From: Loktanella sp. D2R18
GTDB lineage: Bacteria; Pseudomonadota; Alphaproteobacteria; Rhodobacterales; Rhodobacteraceae
Length of the DNA: 64,000 nt
NCBI RefSeq assembly: GCF_003318235.1
Contig: NZ_QOCG01000029.1
Span: 1 to 64,000 of the forward strand
Direction of reading: 5' to 3'
Shown piece by piece: positions 8,380 to 16,857 of the stretch. Below the pieces are notes generated by a model, which saw only the letters and a list, made by a program, of their open reading frames with translations, searched no databases and had not been told where the DNA came from. Position numbers and translations under genes: made by a program. Position 1 is the stretch's first letter; each line of letters begins with the position of its first letter.

Positions 8380-9267
8380 ATGTTACACAAACTTACACTG
8401 ACAAGCATGATCGCCCTGATCGCGGGTGCCGCTTCGGCCGAGGATGGCTTGAACTATGCGCACTTGAGCTACGACTACTCTCACTTTGACATTGAAAACG
8501 ACGAGCGTTCGTCAGGCCGCGTGCAAGGGGGCGCTGAATACACGTTTGGTCAGTTCTTGCTGAGTGCAGATATTGCAAGCATCCAACACGATGTCATCTT
8601 TCCGCTTGAGTACGTAGAATACGCGGTTTCTGCCAGCTATATGGCGTCACCGGAAATGTTGTTCGGCGCAGGGTTTACGGGCGTTGATGGTGATATTCCG
8701 GCATGGGATGGGTACGAGGTCTTCGGCCAGTACCAAAATGATCAATTTGCCGTTGCGCTGAATTACACAAGCATTGATGACGATGATGCGCTCACATCGC
8801 TTTATGCAGAATACGCAGCAACGCCAGAGTTGCGTCTTGGTCTTGACGTGCAGTCCTATACCTACCTTGATGACCCGATTTCAAAACTGAGCGCCTCCTA
8901 TGACGCAGGTCCAATCCAAGCGCGCGGTTACTACCAAGATAGCAACCTTTGGTTTGACAGCGCGCTGCTTGGCGCCCGTGGTAGCTATGATGTGAACGAA
9001 ACGTTCCGCGTGATGGCTGCGGTGGAAACATCGCTTGATGACAGTTTTGAAGCACAGACCTATGCGATTGGCGCCGGCTATCAGGTGACAGATGGTGTTT
9101 GGCTGGATGCGAGCGCGGGGCAATCGATTGTTGAAACAACGGATATTACCCATATTCAGGCGATGATTTCCTTTGAAACAGGAACGCAAACACGTGTTGA
9201 CCAACGGTTTAATCAACTCAGCCGTGATGACCGCCGTTCAAGCGTGCTAGCGCTCTTCCCATTGTAA
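8380..9267 (+). CDS. Outer membrane beta-barrel (porin-like) protein
   Basis: A 295-residue exported protein. The signal peptide is residues 1-20 (basic start, hydrophobic core, cleavage after GAASA). The rest is acidic and made of alternating aromatic and polar strands with tight turns (for example VFGQYQNDQFAVALNYTSIDDDD and LRLGLDVQSYTYLDD), as in 12-16 strand barrels. No conserved family was recognised with certainty. The extreme C-terminus (RRSSVLALFPL) goes past the last likely strand and does not end in Phe. GGAT lies before the ATG, and a strong hairpin terminator follows. The transported substrate is unknown. Confidence 0.65.
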   Translation: MLHKLTLTSMIALIAGAASAEDGLNYAHLSYDYSHFDIENDERSSGRVQGGAEYTFGQFLLSADIASIQHDVIFPLEYVEYAVSASYMASPEMLFGAGFTGVDGDIPAWDGYEVFGQYQNDQFAVALNYTSIDDDDALTSLYAEYAATPELRLGLDVQSYTYLDDPISKLSASYDAGPIQARGYYQDSNLWFDSALLGARGSYDVNETFRVMAAVETSLDDSFEAQTYAIGAGYQVTDGVWLDASAGQSIVETTDITHIQAMISFETGTQTRVDQRFNQLSRDDRRSSVLALFPL

Positions 9268-9274
9268 TAAAATG

Positions 9275-9301
9275 ACTGGGCCTGCGCGATGCGGGCCCAG
9301 T
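9275..9301 (+). terminator. Rho-independent-like terminator after the outer membrane protein gene
   Basis: ACTGGGCCTGC and GCGGGCCCAGT form an 11 bp stem (one G-T pair) around a five-base loop, 7 bp after the stop codon. The flanks AAAATGA and TCATTTT extend the symmetry and could let it work in both directions. Confidence 0.75.
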
Positions 9302-9447
9302 TACATCATTTTGCGGTTGGTGCTGGGCGCCTCCTTCGGGGGCAGTCCAGTTTGTTTGGAGAAGTATGCTGATTGGACATAGGGATTGCGCAAATCGCTG
9401 ACTAGGGTAGGTTTTTGGTTCCAGCCCGCATAAGTGAAAGTGCGCAT

Positions 9448-10497
9448 ATGTCAGATAGTCTTCAGAATCCTTATCGCGGCACAGGGATGCCGGGATTGGA
9501 TTTTTTCCCAAAAAATGACGCCTCTGCGGTGACGCAGCTTTTGACATTGTGCCCGGCACATGCGCCAACGCCTTTGCGCTGTTTGGATGCTGCGGCGGCC
9601 CAGCTTGGGATCGCGTCGCTTTGGCTGAAAGATGAACGCGCGCGCATGGGGCTTGGCAGTTTTAAGGCGCTTGGTGCGGCCTATGCGATTGCTGCGCTTG
9701 CCGCAGAGAAAGTCACGGATGACAATTGGGCGCAGGCGCTTGTGGGGGATGTGTTTATCACGGCCAGTGCGGGCAACCACGGATTGTCAGTTGCAGCGGG
9801 TGCGCGGATTTTTGGAGCAAAGGCGATCATCTATCTTGCCGATTCTGTGCCCGATCCCTTTGCTGAAAGGTTACGTGCGGCCGGGGCACAAGTTGAACGG
9901 GCAGGCGACACATATGAAGACAGTTTGGTCGCGGCAGAGCGGGCGGCAGATGCAGGTGATGGCACGCTTTTGTCGGATGGGTCATGGCCGGGCTATGTGA
10001 CCTTGCCAACAAAAGTGATGGAAGGCTATTTGCAAATGGCCGTCGAAGCGGCGACCCAAATTGATAGCCCCCCAACCCATATTTTTCTGCAAGCAGGGGT
10101 CGGCGGATTGGCCGCTGCCGTTGCTGCCTATGCGCGGGTGGTTTGGGGTGACGGGCCTGAAATCATCGTGGTCGAACCCGATGCAGCCCCGGCGCTGATT
10201 GAGAGCCTCAGGGCTGGTGAGGTCGTGACAACAACAGGCCCCGTGTCCCAGATGGGGCGGCTAGATTGCAAAACCCCGTCGATGGTGGCGCTGGCGGGGT
10301 TGGCGCGCGACGCGAACAGCTTTGTTACCGTCACCGAACAAGAGGCGGCAGATGCCGTCGCGTTTCTTGGCACCCACCGGACCGCAACAACGCCTTCCGG
10401 GGCCGCAGGGGTCGCAGCGGTACTTGCAACGCGCCCGGCGCTTGGGTCGGATGCGCGGGTTCTGTGCATTATCAGCGAAGGCTCCGAGGATGGCTGA
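9448..10497 (+). CDS. PLP-dependent lyase, diaminopropionate ammonia-lyase-like
   Basis: A 349-residue fold-type II PLP enzyme. The N-terminus matches the diaminopropionate ammonia-lyase (DpaL/YgeX) family: NPYRGTGMPG, then PTPL...LWLKDERARMGLGSFKALGAAYA with the PLP lysine in SFKALG, the phosphate or substrate loop TASAGNHG, and THIFLQAGVGGLAAAVAAY with IIVVEPD. It probably removes ammonia from an amino acid with a beta amino or hydroxyl group; the substrate is not certain. The ATG at 9448 gives the family-like N-terminus. The next gene starts inside its last codons (8 bp overlap), giving a three-gene operon with an M24 peptidase and a racemase-like enzyme. Confidence 0.85.
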   Translation: MSDSLQNPYRGTGMPGLDFFPKNDASAVTQLLTLCPAHAPTPLRCLDAAAAQLGIASLWLKDERARMGLGSFKALGAAYAIAALAAEKVTDDNWAQALVGDVFITASAGNHGLSVAAGARIFGAKAIIYLADSVPDPFAERLRAAGAQVERAGDTYEDSLVAAERAADAGDGTLLSDGSWPGYVTLPTKVMEGYLQMAVEAATQIDSPPTHIFLQAGVGGLAAAVAAYARVVWGDGPEIIVVEPDAAPALIESLRAGEVVTTTGPVSQMGRLDCKTPSMVALAGLARDANSFVTVTEQEAADAVAFLGTHRTATTPSGAAGVAAVLATRPALGSDARVLCIISEGSEDG

Positions 10498-11650
10498 GGG
10501 GCTTTTCCCTGCCGCGGAATTTGAAACCCGCGTCGCCCGGATGCAGCGCCAGATGGCCGCCGCAGGCCAAGATGCGCTGCTTTTGACCACGCCTGCCGAT
10601 GTGTTCTATGTCACCGGCTTTCTGACGCGGTTTTGGGAAAGCCCGGCCCGCCCTTGGTATATTTTGGTACCAGTATCAGGCGCGCCCATTGCCGTTATTC
10701 CGGCGATTGGGGCAGCATTGATGGGGCGTAGTTGGATCACGGATATGCGGACATGGGATGCGCCTAACCCCGCTGATGATGGGGTCAGTCTGTTATGTGA
10801 TGCCATTTGTGAACAGGTGCCAACGCACGGCGCGTTGGGGATTCCGATGGGCTTAGAGACGCATCTGCGGATGCCGCTTGCGGATTATTTGACCTGCACA
10901 GCCAAAATCGCGCCACGGCGGATTGTCGATGCAACGGATACAGTGCAGCGCACACGCGAAATCAAGTCCGCGGCAGAGATCGCCAAGATCAAAGCAAGCT
11001 GTGCGATTGCTGACCGTGCGTTTGACCGGGTGGCGACATTCGCGCAAAAGGGGCGGCCCTTGGATGCTGTGTTCCGCGATTTTCAAATCGCGCTGCTGTC
11101 CGAAGGGGCTGATTGGGTGTCTTATGTGGCTGGTGGGGCCGGGCAGGGAGGCTATGGTGATGTGATTTCACCGGCCTCAGATCGGGCTTTGCAAGACGGC
11201 GATACCCTAATGCTTGATACAGGTGCGGTGCGTGACGGGTATTTTTGCGACTTTGATCGCAATTTTGCGATTGGCACCCCTGATGATGCGGCGCGGCGGG
11301 CCTATGATGTGGCGTATCAAGCCACTGATGCGGCATTATCAGCGCTGCATCCCGGCATGACAGCGGCTGAACTGCACCACGTGATGTGCCAAAGCATCCT
11401 GTCCCAAGGTGCGCGGCCCGGCGGCGGGCGCTTGGGGCATGGGTTGGGGATCACGCTGACGGAATGGCCGTCTCTTACGCCGCATGATCACACACCTTTG
11501 CGCGCGGGCATGGTGCTCACGCTTGAGCCGGGGGTGGAAATCGCGCCGGGCAAGATCATGGTGCATGAAGAAAACATCGTCCTGACTGCGGCTGGTGCGC
11601 AGCTCTTGTCACGCCGGGCGCCGCCCGCATTGCCGGAAATCCACAGGTGA
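10490..11650 (+). CDS. M24 family metallopeptidase (Xaa-Pro / creatinase-like)
   Basis: A 386-residue pita-bread fold protein with a creatinase-type N-terminal domain (residues 1-150) and an M24 catalytic domain. Metal-ligand motifs are visible: LDTGAVRDGYFCDFDRN (two Asp), GHGLG (His), LEPGVE (Glu) and VHEENIV (Glu). Relatives include Xaa-Pro aminopeptidases, ectoine hydrolase and other C-N hydrolases that are not peptidases. The ATG at 10490 overlaps the upstream lyase stop by 8 bp. Its end overlaps the racemase GTG by 4 bp. The neighbours argue for hydrolysis of a small amide-containing compound rather than general peptide turnover. Confidence 0.88.
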   Translation: MAEGLFPAAEFETRVARMQRQMAAAGQDALLLTTPADVFYVTGFLTRFWESPARPWYILVPVSGAPIAVIPAIGAALMGRSWITDMRTWDAPNPADDGVSLLCDAICEQVPTHGALGIPMGLETHLRMPLADYLTCTAKIAPRRIVDATDTVQRTREIKSAAEIAKIKASCAIADRAFDRVATFAQKGRPLDAVFRDFQIALLSEGADWVSYVAGGAGQGGYGDVISPASDRALQDGDTLMLDTGAVRDGYFCDFDRNFAIGTPDDAARRAYDVAYQATDAALSALHPGMTAAELHHVMCQSILSQGARPGGGRLGHGLGITLTEWPSLTPHDHTPLRAGMVLTLEPGVEIAPGKIMVHEENIVLTAAGAQLLSRRAPPALPEIHR

Positions 11651-12393
11651 AGACATATCCTTACCATCTAACAGGGCCGATCGGGACAGCCGCAACGCTG
11701 GGGCTTGTGGTGTTGCAGGTTGATGAAACGATTGAGCAGGATTTTCGGCGACTGTTCCCATCGGATGAGATTGCGCTTTATGTCAGCCGGGTCGCATCTG
11801 GCGAGGCGCTCACGCGTGATACAATCGCGCAAATGGCGGTGGACTTGCCGCAAGCCGTCGGACTTTTGCCGTCTGCGGTGGCGTTTGACGCGATTGGCTA
11901 TGCGTGCACCTCGGGGACGACATTGATCGGCGCAAAGAAAGTCGCGCAGATGGTCGCCGCAAATGCGCAAACGCGGGCGGTTTCTGACCCGCTGAGCGCC
12001 TCTATCGCGGCGTTAACAGCGTTGGATACGCGCGCCGTTGGGATCGTGTCTCCCTATGTTGCGGATGTGGCTTTGCCGATCCAGCAGGCGTTTGTGGATG
12101 CAGGCTTTGCAGTGCCGCATAGCCTGTCATTCGGCGAAGAGATCGAACAGCGCGTGGCGCGTATTGATCCGGCATCCATCTATGCTGCGGCGCTGGATGT
12201 CGGACAGCACGCAGATGTGGATGCGGTGTTTCTGTCTTGTACAAACCTGCGCACGCTCGACATAATTGCTGATCTTGAAGTGCAGCTTGGCAAACCCGTG
12301 GTTAGTAGCAATCAGGCTTTGGCGTGGCATATGGCGCGTCGCGCTGGGGTGGCTTTGGAGGTGGGGTTTCCCGGTCAATTGGGGGCGGTCTAG
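11647..12393 (+). CDS. Asp/Glu racemase superfamily protein (maleate isomerase / decarboxylase-like)
   Basis: A 248-residue protein with the two-domain Asp/Glu racemase fold. Two cysteine motifs that would face each other in the active site are present: YACTSGT near residue 85-91 and LSCTNLRT near residue 195-202, together with VVSSNQALAWHM. Relatives are maleate isomerase, arylmalonate decarboxylase and the ectoine-cluster protein EutA. It starts at GTG overlapping the M24 stop (GTGA). It is the third gene of the lyase-peptidase-racemase operon. The substrate is not known. Confidence 0.82.
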   Translation: MKTYPYHLTGPIGTAATLGLVVLQVDETIEQDFRRLFPSDEIALYVSRVASGEALTRDTIAQMAVDLPQAVGLLPSAVAFDAIGYACTSGTTLIGAKKVAQMVAANAQTRAVSDPLSASIAALTALDTRAVGIVSPYVADVALPIQQAFVDAGFAVPHSLSFGEEIEQRVARIDPASIYAAALDVGQHADVDAVFLSCTNLRTLDIIADLEVQLGKPVVSSNQALAWHMARRAGVALEVGFPGQLGAV

Positions 12394-12463
12394 CGTCAAC
12401 GCTGGCCATCTGGGAATCTGTCGGGGCGTACTTAAAATGATGTGACGGCCCAAGATTTTGAGG

Positions 12464-13834
12464 TTAAAATTGCGAGGTCAAGGTGAACCCAACCGCAAGC
12501 GTGTCGCGCGTAAACCTGCTGACGTTGCTTTCGGCAAAGCTGTGTTTTACCGACACGCCCGGCGTAAATCCGGCATATGAAAGATCAGCGAACCGCATAT
12601 TGACCGTGTAGAATAGGGTCGTGTCTTGTCGACCGCCTGTGACGGCGAAAAGTAAACTGTAATCAGGGTAATCTGCCCATGTGACACCCGCACCAGCCGA
12701 GAACGTGACCGGACCAATGGGGTCGCGCCAATTGTAGTTCCCCTGTAGGGTTATGGTTTCGAACACATAGTTCGCCGATGCACTATCGCTGTCGGTATAA
12801 CTGATCGCGGTACGCCAACTGTCCCCACTGTCGGTCCGCCTTGTGTAGGATGCACTAAGATTAACGCGGTCGACCTCGCCTATATTGGCGGTTTCATAGG
12901 TCAGTTGTTCGGACTGTACGCCAAAGCCAATTTCGGATTGCGCATTTAAGGGAAGACGGTACCGCATGCCGATGCGCACGATATCATATTTGTAGGTTTC
13001 AACGTCGGGTTCATCTTCTTGTCCGGTCGCGTAATTTGACACGCCCGCTGCGGCCGTAACGCTGATCACACCTTTGGGCAGGGCGCGTTCATGGGTTAAG
13101 TCAATAAGCGTTGTGTCCGTACTAAACGCCGCGTCCGGCAGTGGCGCGCCTTCTTCCAGCCGCACCCGTAGGGCGTTGAATTGCAAACCAACGGTCGTGC
13201 GATTTTTCGGGGTCGCATGCAGGCGATACTGGGTGCGAAATCCAAGGGACGCGCGTATGCCCGCCAATGCCAGCGCGTCAGCTGATAGTTGGCCGTCAAA
13301 ATTGCCGGGCGCGGTTAATGTGTCATCATCGGCGCCGCCATTCACGTTGTTCGACGGGACAACCGAAAACGACAGCGATGTTGACCACGGGTTGCGGCGC
13401 GATATGGCGCGTGCGTCTGTAATAGTACGCTCAATTTCCGTATCGTTGGGGGCCACGGTCAGGGCACGACGCAACCAGATCGTCGACAGCGTGAAACGTT
13501 CGGCATTTGCGGCGGCCAGCGCGGTCAGGCGGGCGGCCTCGTATTTTTGAACATCTGTTTGCGACACACGCCAAGCCCGCGCGCCAGCGCGCTGCCCGGT
13601 ATCAAAATCACCAACCTGCGGCGCGGCGGCAGCCATCACAATCAACGCGGTCCGGTCATCGGGGTCTTGGGCAAGCAATTGCTTGGCAATCTCAATCGCT
13701 AATGCGAAGTCACCAGCCTGCGCGGCACGGGTCGCAATAACGCGGGCTTGCGCATTCGGAATATCGACCGTCGATTGGGCCAACACCGGGGCGGCGGCAA
13801 GGCAAGCCATCACGGCAATCATACGCAGTGCCAT
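12464..13834 (-). CDS. TPR plus beta-barrel outer membrane protein, SLAM-like (DUF560-type)
   Basis: A 456-residue exported protein. The signal peptide (MALRMIAVMACLAAAPVLAQ) is followed by a helical TPR-like region to about residue 145 (pairs such as GDFALAIEIAKQLLAQDPDD), then NPWSTSLSFSVVPSNNVNGG begins a long run of amphipathic strands ending in VGFTLTSQF with C-terminal Phe, as in BamA substrates. This order is that of surface lipoprotein assembly modulators, which help lipoproteins reach the cell surface; no obvious lipoprotein partner is adjacent. AAGGAT lies before the ATG at 13834, which is preferred over a start 42 bp upstream because it gives a proper signal peptide. Confidence 0.7.
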   Translation of the reverse strand: MALRMIAVMACLAAAPVLAQSTVDIPNAQARVIATRAAQAGDFALAIEIAKQLLAQDPDDRTALIVMAAAAPQVGDFDTGQRAGARAWRVSQTDVQKYEAARLTALAAANAERFTLSTIWLRRALTVAPNDTEIERTITDARAISRRNPWSTSLSFSVVPSNNVNGGADDDTLTAPGNFDGQLSADALALAGIRASLGFRTQYRLHATPKNRTTVGLQFNALRVRLEEGAPLPDAAFSTDTTLIDLTHERALPKGVISVTAAAGVSNYATGQEDEPDVETYKYDIVRIGMRYRLPLNAQSEIGFGVQSEQLTYETANIGEVDRVNLSASYTRRTDSGDSWRTAISYTDSDSASANYVFETITLQGNYNWRDPIGPVTFSAGAGVTWADYPDYSLLFAVTGGRQDTTLFYTVNMRFADLSYAGFTPGVSVKHSFAESNVSRFTRDTLAVGFTLTSQF

Positions 13835-13968
13835 CGTTTGATCCTTAGGTAGGTCGGTTTTGCGGCATAATGTCATAGCTTAGAACGGGCAGCTAGCCTA
13901 TCTTGGGTGTTTGAAATGATTTCACACACTATAGTGAGCCAAACCGAATCTAACTGCCGGAGATGAAG

Positions 13969-14874
13969 ATGCCTATAAGCCCCGAACAACAGGCCGAAAT
14001 CGACGCCTTGCGCGCGCAAACCCAACCAACCTTGCGTGCGGTGTCCGAAGGGATGGAAGCGCATCTGTACAACGCGCACGAGGTTCTAGACCACGGGTTT
14101 ATCCGGGTCATCGACTATATGGGCGACGATTCCGCGATCTGTCAGGCGGCGCGGGTGTCATACGGGAAAGGCACGAAATCAGTGCAAAACGATGCCGGGC
14201 TGATCCGCTACCTGATGCGGCACTGGCATTCGACACCGTTCGAGATGTGCGAAATCAAGCTGCACGTCAAACTGCCCGTCTTTGTCGCGCGCCAATGGAT
14301 CCGGCACCGGACGGCGAATGTGAACGAATACTCTGCGCGCTATTCGATCCTTGACCGGGAATTCTATATCCCTGAGGCCAATAAACTGGCCGCGCAATCC
14401 GTGATCAACAATCAGGGCCGGGGCGAAGCGCTCACCGGCGAAGAAGCCGCGCGCGTGCTTGAATACCTCAAAGGCGATGCTGCGCGCTGCTATGATCACT
14501 ATGCGGAAATGATCGACCAAGAAGGACAGCAAGGGCTGGCGCGCGAGCTTGCCCGCATGAACCTGCCCGCCAATATCTATACGCAATGGTATTGGAAGGT
14601 CGATCTACACAACCTGTTCCACTTCCTGCGCCTACGCGCCGACGCCCACGCGCAATACGAAATCCGGGTCTACGCCGACGCAATCTGCAAAGTCGTCGCC
14701 GACTGGGTCCCCGCCGCCTACGGCGCATTCGAAGACTACCGCTTGGGCGGTGCCAACCTCTCAGGCAAAGCAGTCGATTGCGTTCGCCGAATGCTGAAAG
14801 GTGAAAAGGTCACGCAAGAGACATCCGGGATGTCCAAGGGCGAATGGCGGGAGTTTGAGGGGATTATTGGGTGA
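13969..14874 (+). CDS. thyX: FAD-dependent thymidylate synthase
   Basis: A 301-residue ThyX, which makes dTMP from dUMP with methylenetetrahydrofolate and FADH2. The ThyX signature begins [11 protein letters not shown] at about residues 112-122, and [23 protein letters not shown] precedes it. GGAG (13959-13962) is six bases before the ATG at 13969 but directly abuts the ATG at 13963, so the later start is preferred. The last codon overlaps the GTG of the following membrane-protein gene. Confidence 0.96.
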   Translation: MPISPEQQAEIDALRAQTQPTLRAVSEGMEAHLYNAHEVLDHGFIRVIDYMGDDSAICQAARVSYGKGTKSVQNDAGLIRYLMRHWHSTPFEMCEIKLHVKLPVFVARQWIRHRTANVNEYSARYSILDREFYIPEANKLAAQSVINNQGRGEALTGEEAARVLEYLKGDAARCYDHYAEMIDQEGQQGLARELARMNLPANIYTQWYWKVDLHNLFHFLRLRADAHAQYEIRVYADAICKVVADWVPAAYGAFEDYRLGGANLSGKAVDCVRRMLKGEKVTQETSGMSKGEWREFEGIIG

Positions 14875-15458
14875 AGGTTAACTCTAAAGACTTAATCACT
14901 CGCCCAACGATAGCCGCAGCGCGAATACTTACAATATTTGGCGCGGCCATCGTCTTTGGTGAAACCTATGGTCTTCGGTTAACCAATATACCACTAATTG
15001 AAGGCGAATTGCCCGCTGATGGGTATATCGTCGCCTCGGTTACTATTCTTGTTTTTTCGTGGGTTGCGCTGTTTGTCAGTTGGCGCGGAGATTGCATTGT
15101 CTACTTGAATTGGTTTAATTCGGTCAATGTTGGTCGAGGTTCTTTATTGAGTGATTATTCCCTCAAAGGTGAGACGCCAATCGACGGCCTGAAGCGAAGG
15201 TTGCAAAATCTGACAAGTGAATTGTCGGAAGAGGTGACAGAATTTAAGTCCGCTGACATTCGAGATTTGGAGATTCAGCTTGATGCTGTTGCTGAGTTAG
15301 TCAGCGAAATCTCTCCCAAGTTTGAGCGGGTTGCGTCATGGGCATGGATGACAGTTTATGTTTGGTACCTAGCTGTACCGACGCTTATCGGACTGTCTGG
15401 AGTAATCATGTTGTTGTGCCCCGTTTCGTCACAATGGGTTTCGGGCATTCTAAGATAA
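14871..15458 (+). CDS. Membrane protein of unknown function coupled to thyX
   Basis: A 195-residue protein that matches no family I recognise. Hydrophobic segments lie at about residues 16-34, 53-70 and 160-183, with a charged, probably coiled-coil stretch between ([19 protein letters not shown] and following). The GTG start overlaps the thyX stop (GTGA). Its base composition and codon use are AT-richer than thyX and most neighbours, and a hairpin-rich spacer follows. These features suggest a later insertion behind thyX. It is probably an inner-membrane protein with a cytoplasmic helical domain. Confidence 0.6.
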   Translation: MKVNSKDLITRPTIAAARILTIFGAAIVFGETYGLRLTNIPLIEGELPADGYIVASVTILVFSWVALFVSWRGDCIVYLNWFNSVNVGRGSLLSDYSLKGETPIDGLKRRLQNLTSELSEEVTEFKSADIRDLEIQLDAVAELVSEISPKFERVASWAWMTVYVWYLAVPTLIGLSGVIMLLCPVSSQWVSGILR

Positions 15459-15468
15459 TTGTTTTCCC

Positions 15469-15665
15469 GCCCGGTATAGCCGGGCAGCGCCCGGACCTCC
15501 CCCATGGGGAGGGCGCTTCGCACCCACCCCGAGGTCCAGACGCTGCCCTACGGATGGGACACCGCACTAACGCAACGCACCCCGGGGCTCCGCCCGTTCG
15601 CACCTGAAACGATCCCCCGGATCGTTTCCAAGACGGTGCTCACCCCCTCGGTCCAAACGCTGCCC
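15469..15665. repeat. Intergenic cluster of inverted and direct repeats
   Basis: A GC-rich noncoding spacer holding several symmetric units: GCCCGG/CCGGGC at 15469-15485, a CCTCCCC-type hairpin with GCGCC/GGCGC outer arms at about 15488-15517, and a perfect 10 bp stem GAAACGATCC/GGATCGTTTC at 15606-15628. A sequence like GGTCCAGACGCTGCCC occurs near 15530 and again, with one change, near 15650. This has the look of a REP/BIME-like dispersed element rather than a gene. Confidence 0.55.
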
Positions 15666-15713
15666 TTGCGTTGAACGTCTGAGCTAAGCCAAGTAGATAA
15701 AGGCAACCAACGA

Positions 15714-16049
15714 ATGGAACCCAAAATGATCCTCTACGGCCTGCCCACATGTTCTGACTGTAAAAAAGCGCTGCGCGCGCTGGGCGACGCGGGGCATGAT
15801 GTGGCCTTTCGTGATGTGCGTGCGGACCCATTGTCGGAAACCGAATGGGCGCCGTTGATTGCGGAATTTGGCGATAATCTGGTCGACCGCAAATCCCAGA
15901 CCTACCGCAATCTCAACGCGTGGCTGCGCGAAAGCGAGGCCGAGGATCAGCTTGCCGCGCAACCCGCCCTGATGGCCCGCCCGATCATTACCGACGGCAC
16001 AAAATACACGCGCGGTTGGGACGAAGACGCACACGCCGCGTGGCTTTGA
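15714..16049 (+). CDS. ArsC/Spx/YffB family thioredoxin-fold protein
   Basis: A 111-residue protein (or 107 from the ATG at 15726). The N-terminal strand ILYGLPTCSDCKKALRAL carries a CSDC motif, followed by RDVRADPL and a C-terminal ARPIITDG. This is the pattern of the ArsC/Spx/YffB family. True arsenate reductases need a single conserved Cys and arginines not confirmed here, so a thiol-linked role is more likely than arsenate detoxification. A paralogue lies 440 bp downstream. Confidence 0.85.
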   Translation: MEPKMILYGLPTCSDCKKALRALGDAGHDVAFRDVRADPLSETEWAPLIAEFGDNLVDRKSQTYRNLNAWLRESEAEDQLAAQPALMARPIITDGTKYTRGWDEDAHAAWL

Positions 16050-16251
16050 CACGATTCGCGGCGTCCTAACCTAAAGGACAGGTTGAGTGAAATTAGCGGT
16101 TGTGGGGTGGCGTGTTAACCTTATTTATAAGGGATATGACCTTGCGTCACATGGCGGATTTGCGCGGGTTTCCCGTCACAAGTGCCGGCCGTCATGCTAT
16201 AAATAGGGCAGTAATTATGTCCCAGCTATCCTTTCACAGCCAGGTATTGTC
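16050..16251. other. Spacer with no recognised gene
   Basis: About 200 bp between the first ArsC-like gene and a small candidate gene. It is AT-richer around TTATTTATAAGG and TATAAATAGG. Promoter elements may be present, but none fits a consensus clearly. Confidence 0.3.
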
Positions 16252-16413
16252 ATGCGTAGAAAACAAAGCAGAGCCCGTAAATCAGACGCCAACGCAAACA
16301 ATGCGTTTTCGCCAATCCGCGCGGATTTACTTGATCGTCTGACCCAGACTTGTGACCAACTGGAACGCGATGATGCGCCCTCTTTCCTGACCAACGTCAA
16401 GATCGCAGCATAA
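16252..16413 (+). CDS. Candidate small protein, 53 residues
   Basis: An open frame from ATG 16252 with CAGG eight bases upstream. The product begins MRRKQSRARKSDANANNAF, is basic at the start, and then has a helical RADLLDRLTQTCDQLERDD stretch. It fills the gap between the two ArsC-like genes and shares their strand. No family was recognised; conservation would be needed to confirm that it is translated. Confidence 0.35.
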   Translation: MRRKQSRARKSDANANNAFSPIRADLLDRLTQTCDQLERDDAPSFLTNVKIAA

Positions 16414-16485
16414 TATTGTCGCGGCGGCGGAACTGATTTATGCCTCCTTAGACAAATGCTGTTTGCTGTCTTAAGGAGAAGAGAA

Positions 16486-16815
16486 ATGCGGTTCTTTGGT
16501 CTGAAATCATGTGACACTTGCCGCAAGGCGCTTAAGGCATTGCAAGCCGCCGGGATCGAACCGCAGGTGATTGATGTCCGCGCTGACGGTGTGTCAGATG
16601 CCGACCGCGCACAGATCATTGCGCAGTTTGGGGATAAGGCGATCAATCGGGCCTCGACCACGTGGCGGGGGCTTTCGGAAGATGAAAAGGCGGGCGACCC
16701 CGCCGAGTTGTTGGCCGCACATCCCACATTGATGAAACGGCCTGTGATCGAAGCAGATGGGCAGTGGAGCATCGGTTGGAAAGCTGACGCGCAGGCGATG
16801 CACCTTGGCGGATAG
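16486..16815 (+). CDS. ArsC/Spx/YffB family thioredoxin-fold protein (second copy)
   Basis: A 109-residue protein from the ATG at 16486, which has AAGGAG seven bases upstream. It opens MRFFGLKSCDTCRKALKALQ with a CDTC motif, then VIDVRADGVS and MKRPVIEADGQWSIGW. It is a paralogue of the protein encoded at 15714, with the same fold and similar ending, but only moderately similar. Its role is likely in thiol redox or a regulatory function; arsenate reductase activity is not supported by sequence alone. Confidence 0.86.
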   Translation: MRFFGLKSCDTCRKALKALQAAGIEPQVIDVRADGVSDADRAQIIAQFGDKAINRASTTWRGLSEDEKAGDPAELLAAHPTLMKRPVIEADGQWSIGWKADAQAMHLGG

Positions 16816-16857
16816 GCCAATGGTTCCTATGTAAGAGCCAAGCAATAGGAGAATTTC

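Noticed and set aside
15469-15665. Repeat-rich spacer considered as a CRISPR array
   Set aside because: Repeat units are unequal, not regularly spaced and there are no cas genes.
15714-16815. Arsenic resistance locus
   Set aside because: Both proteins are ArsC-fold, but no arsR-arsB/arsH neighbours occur and the CxxC motifs fit the Spx/YffB branch as well.
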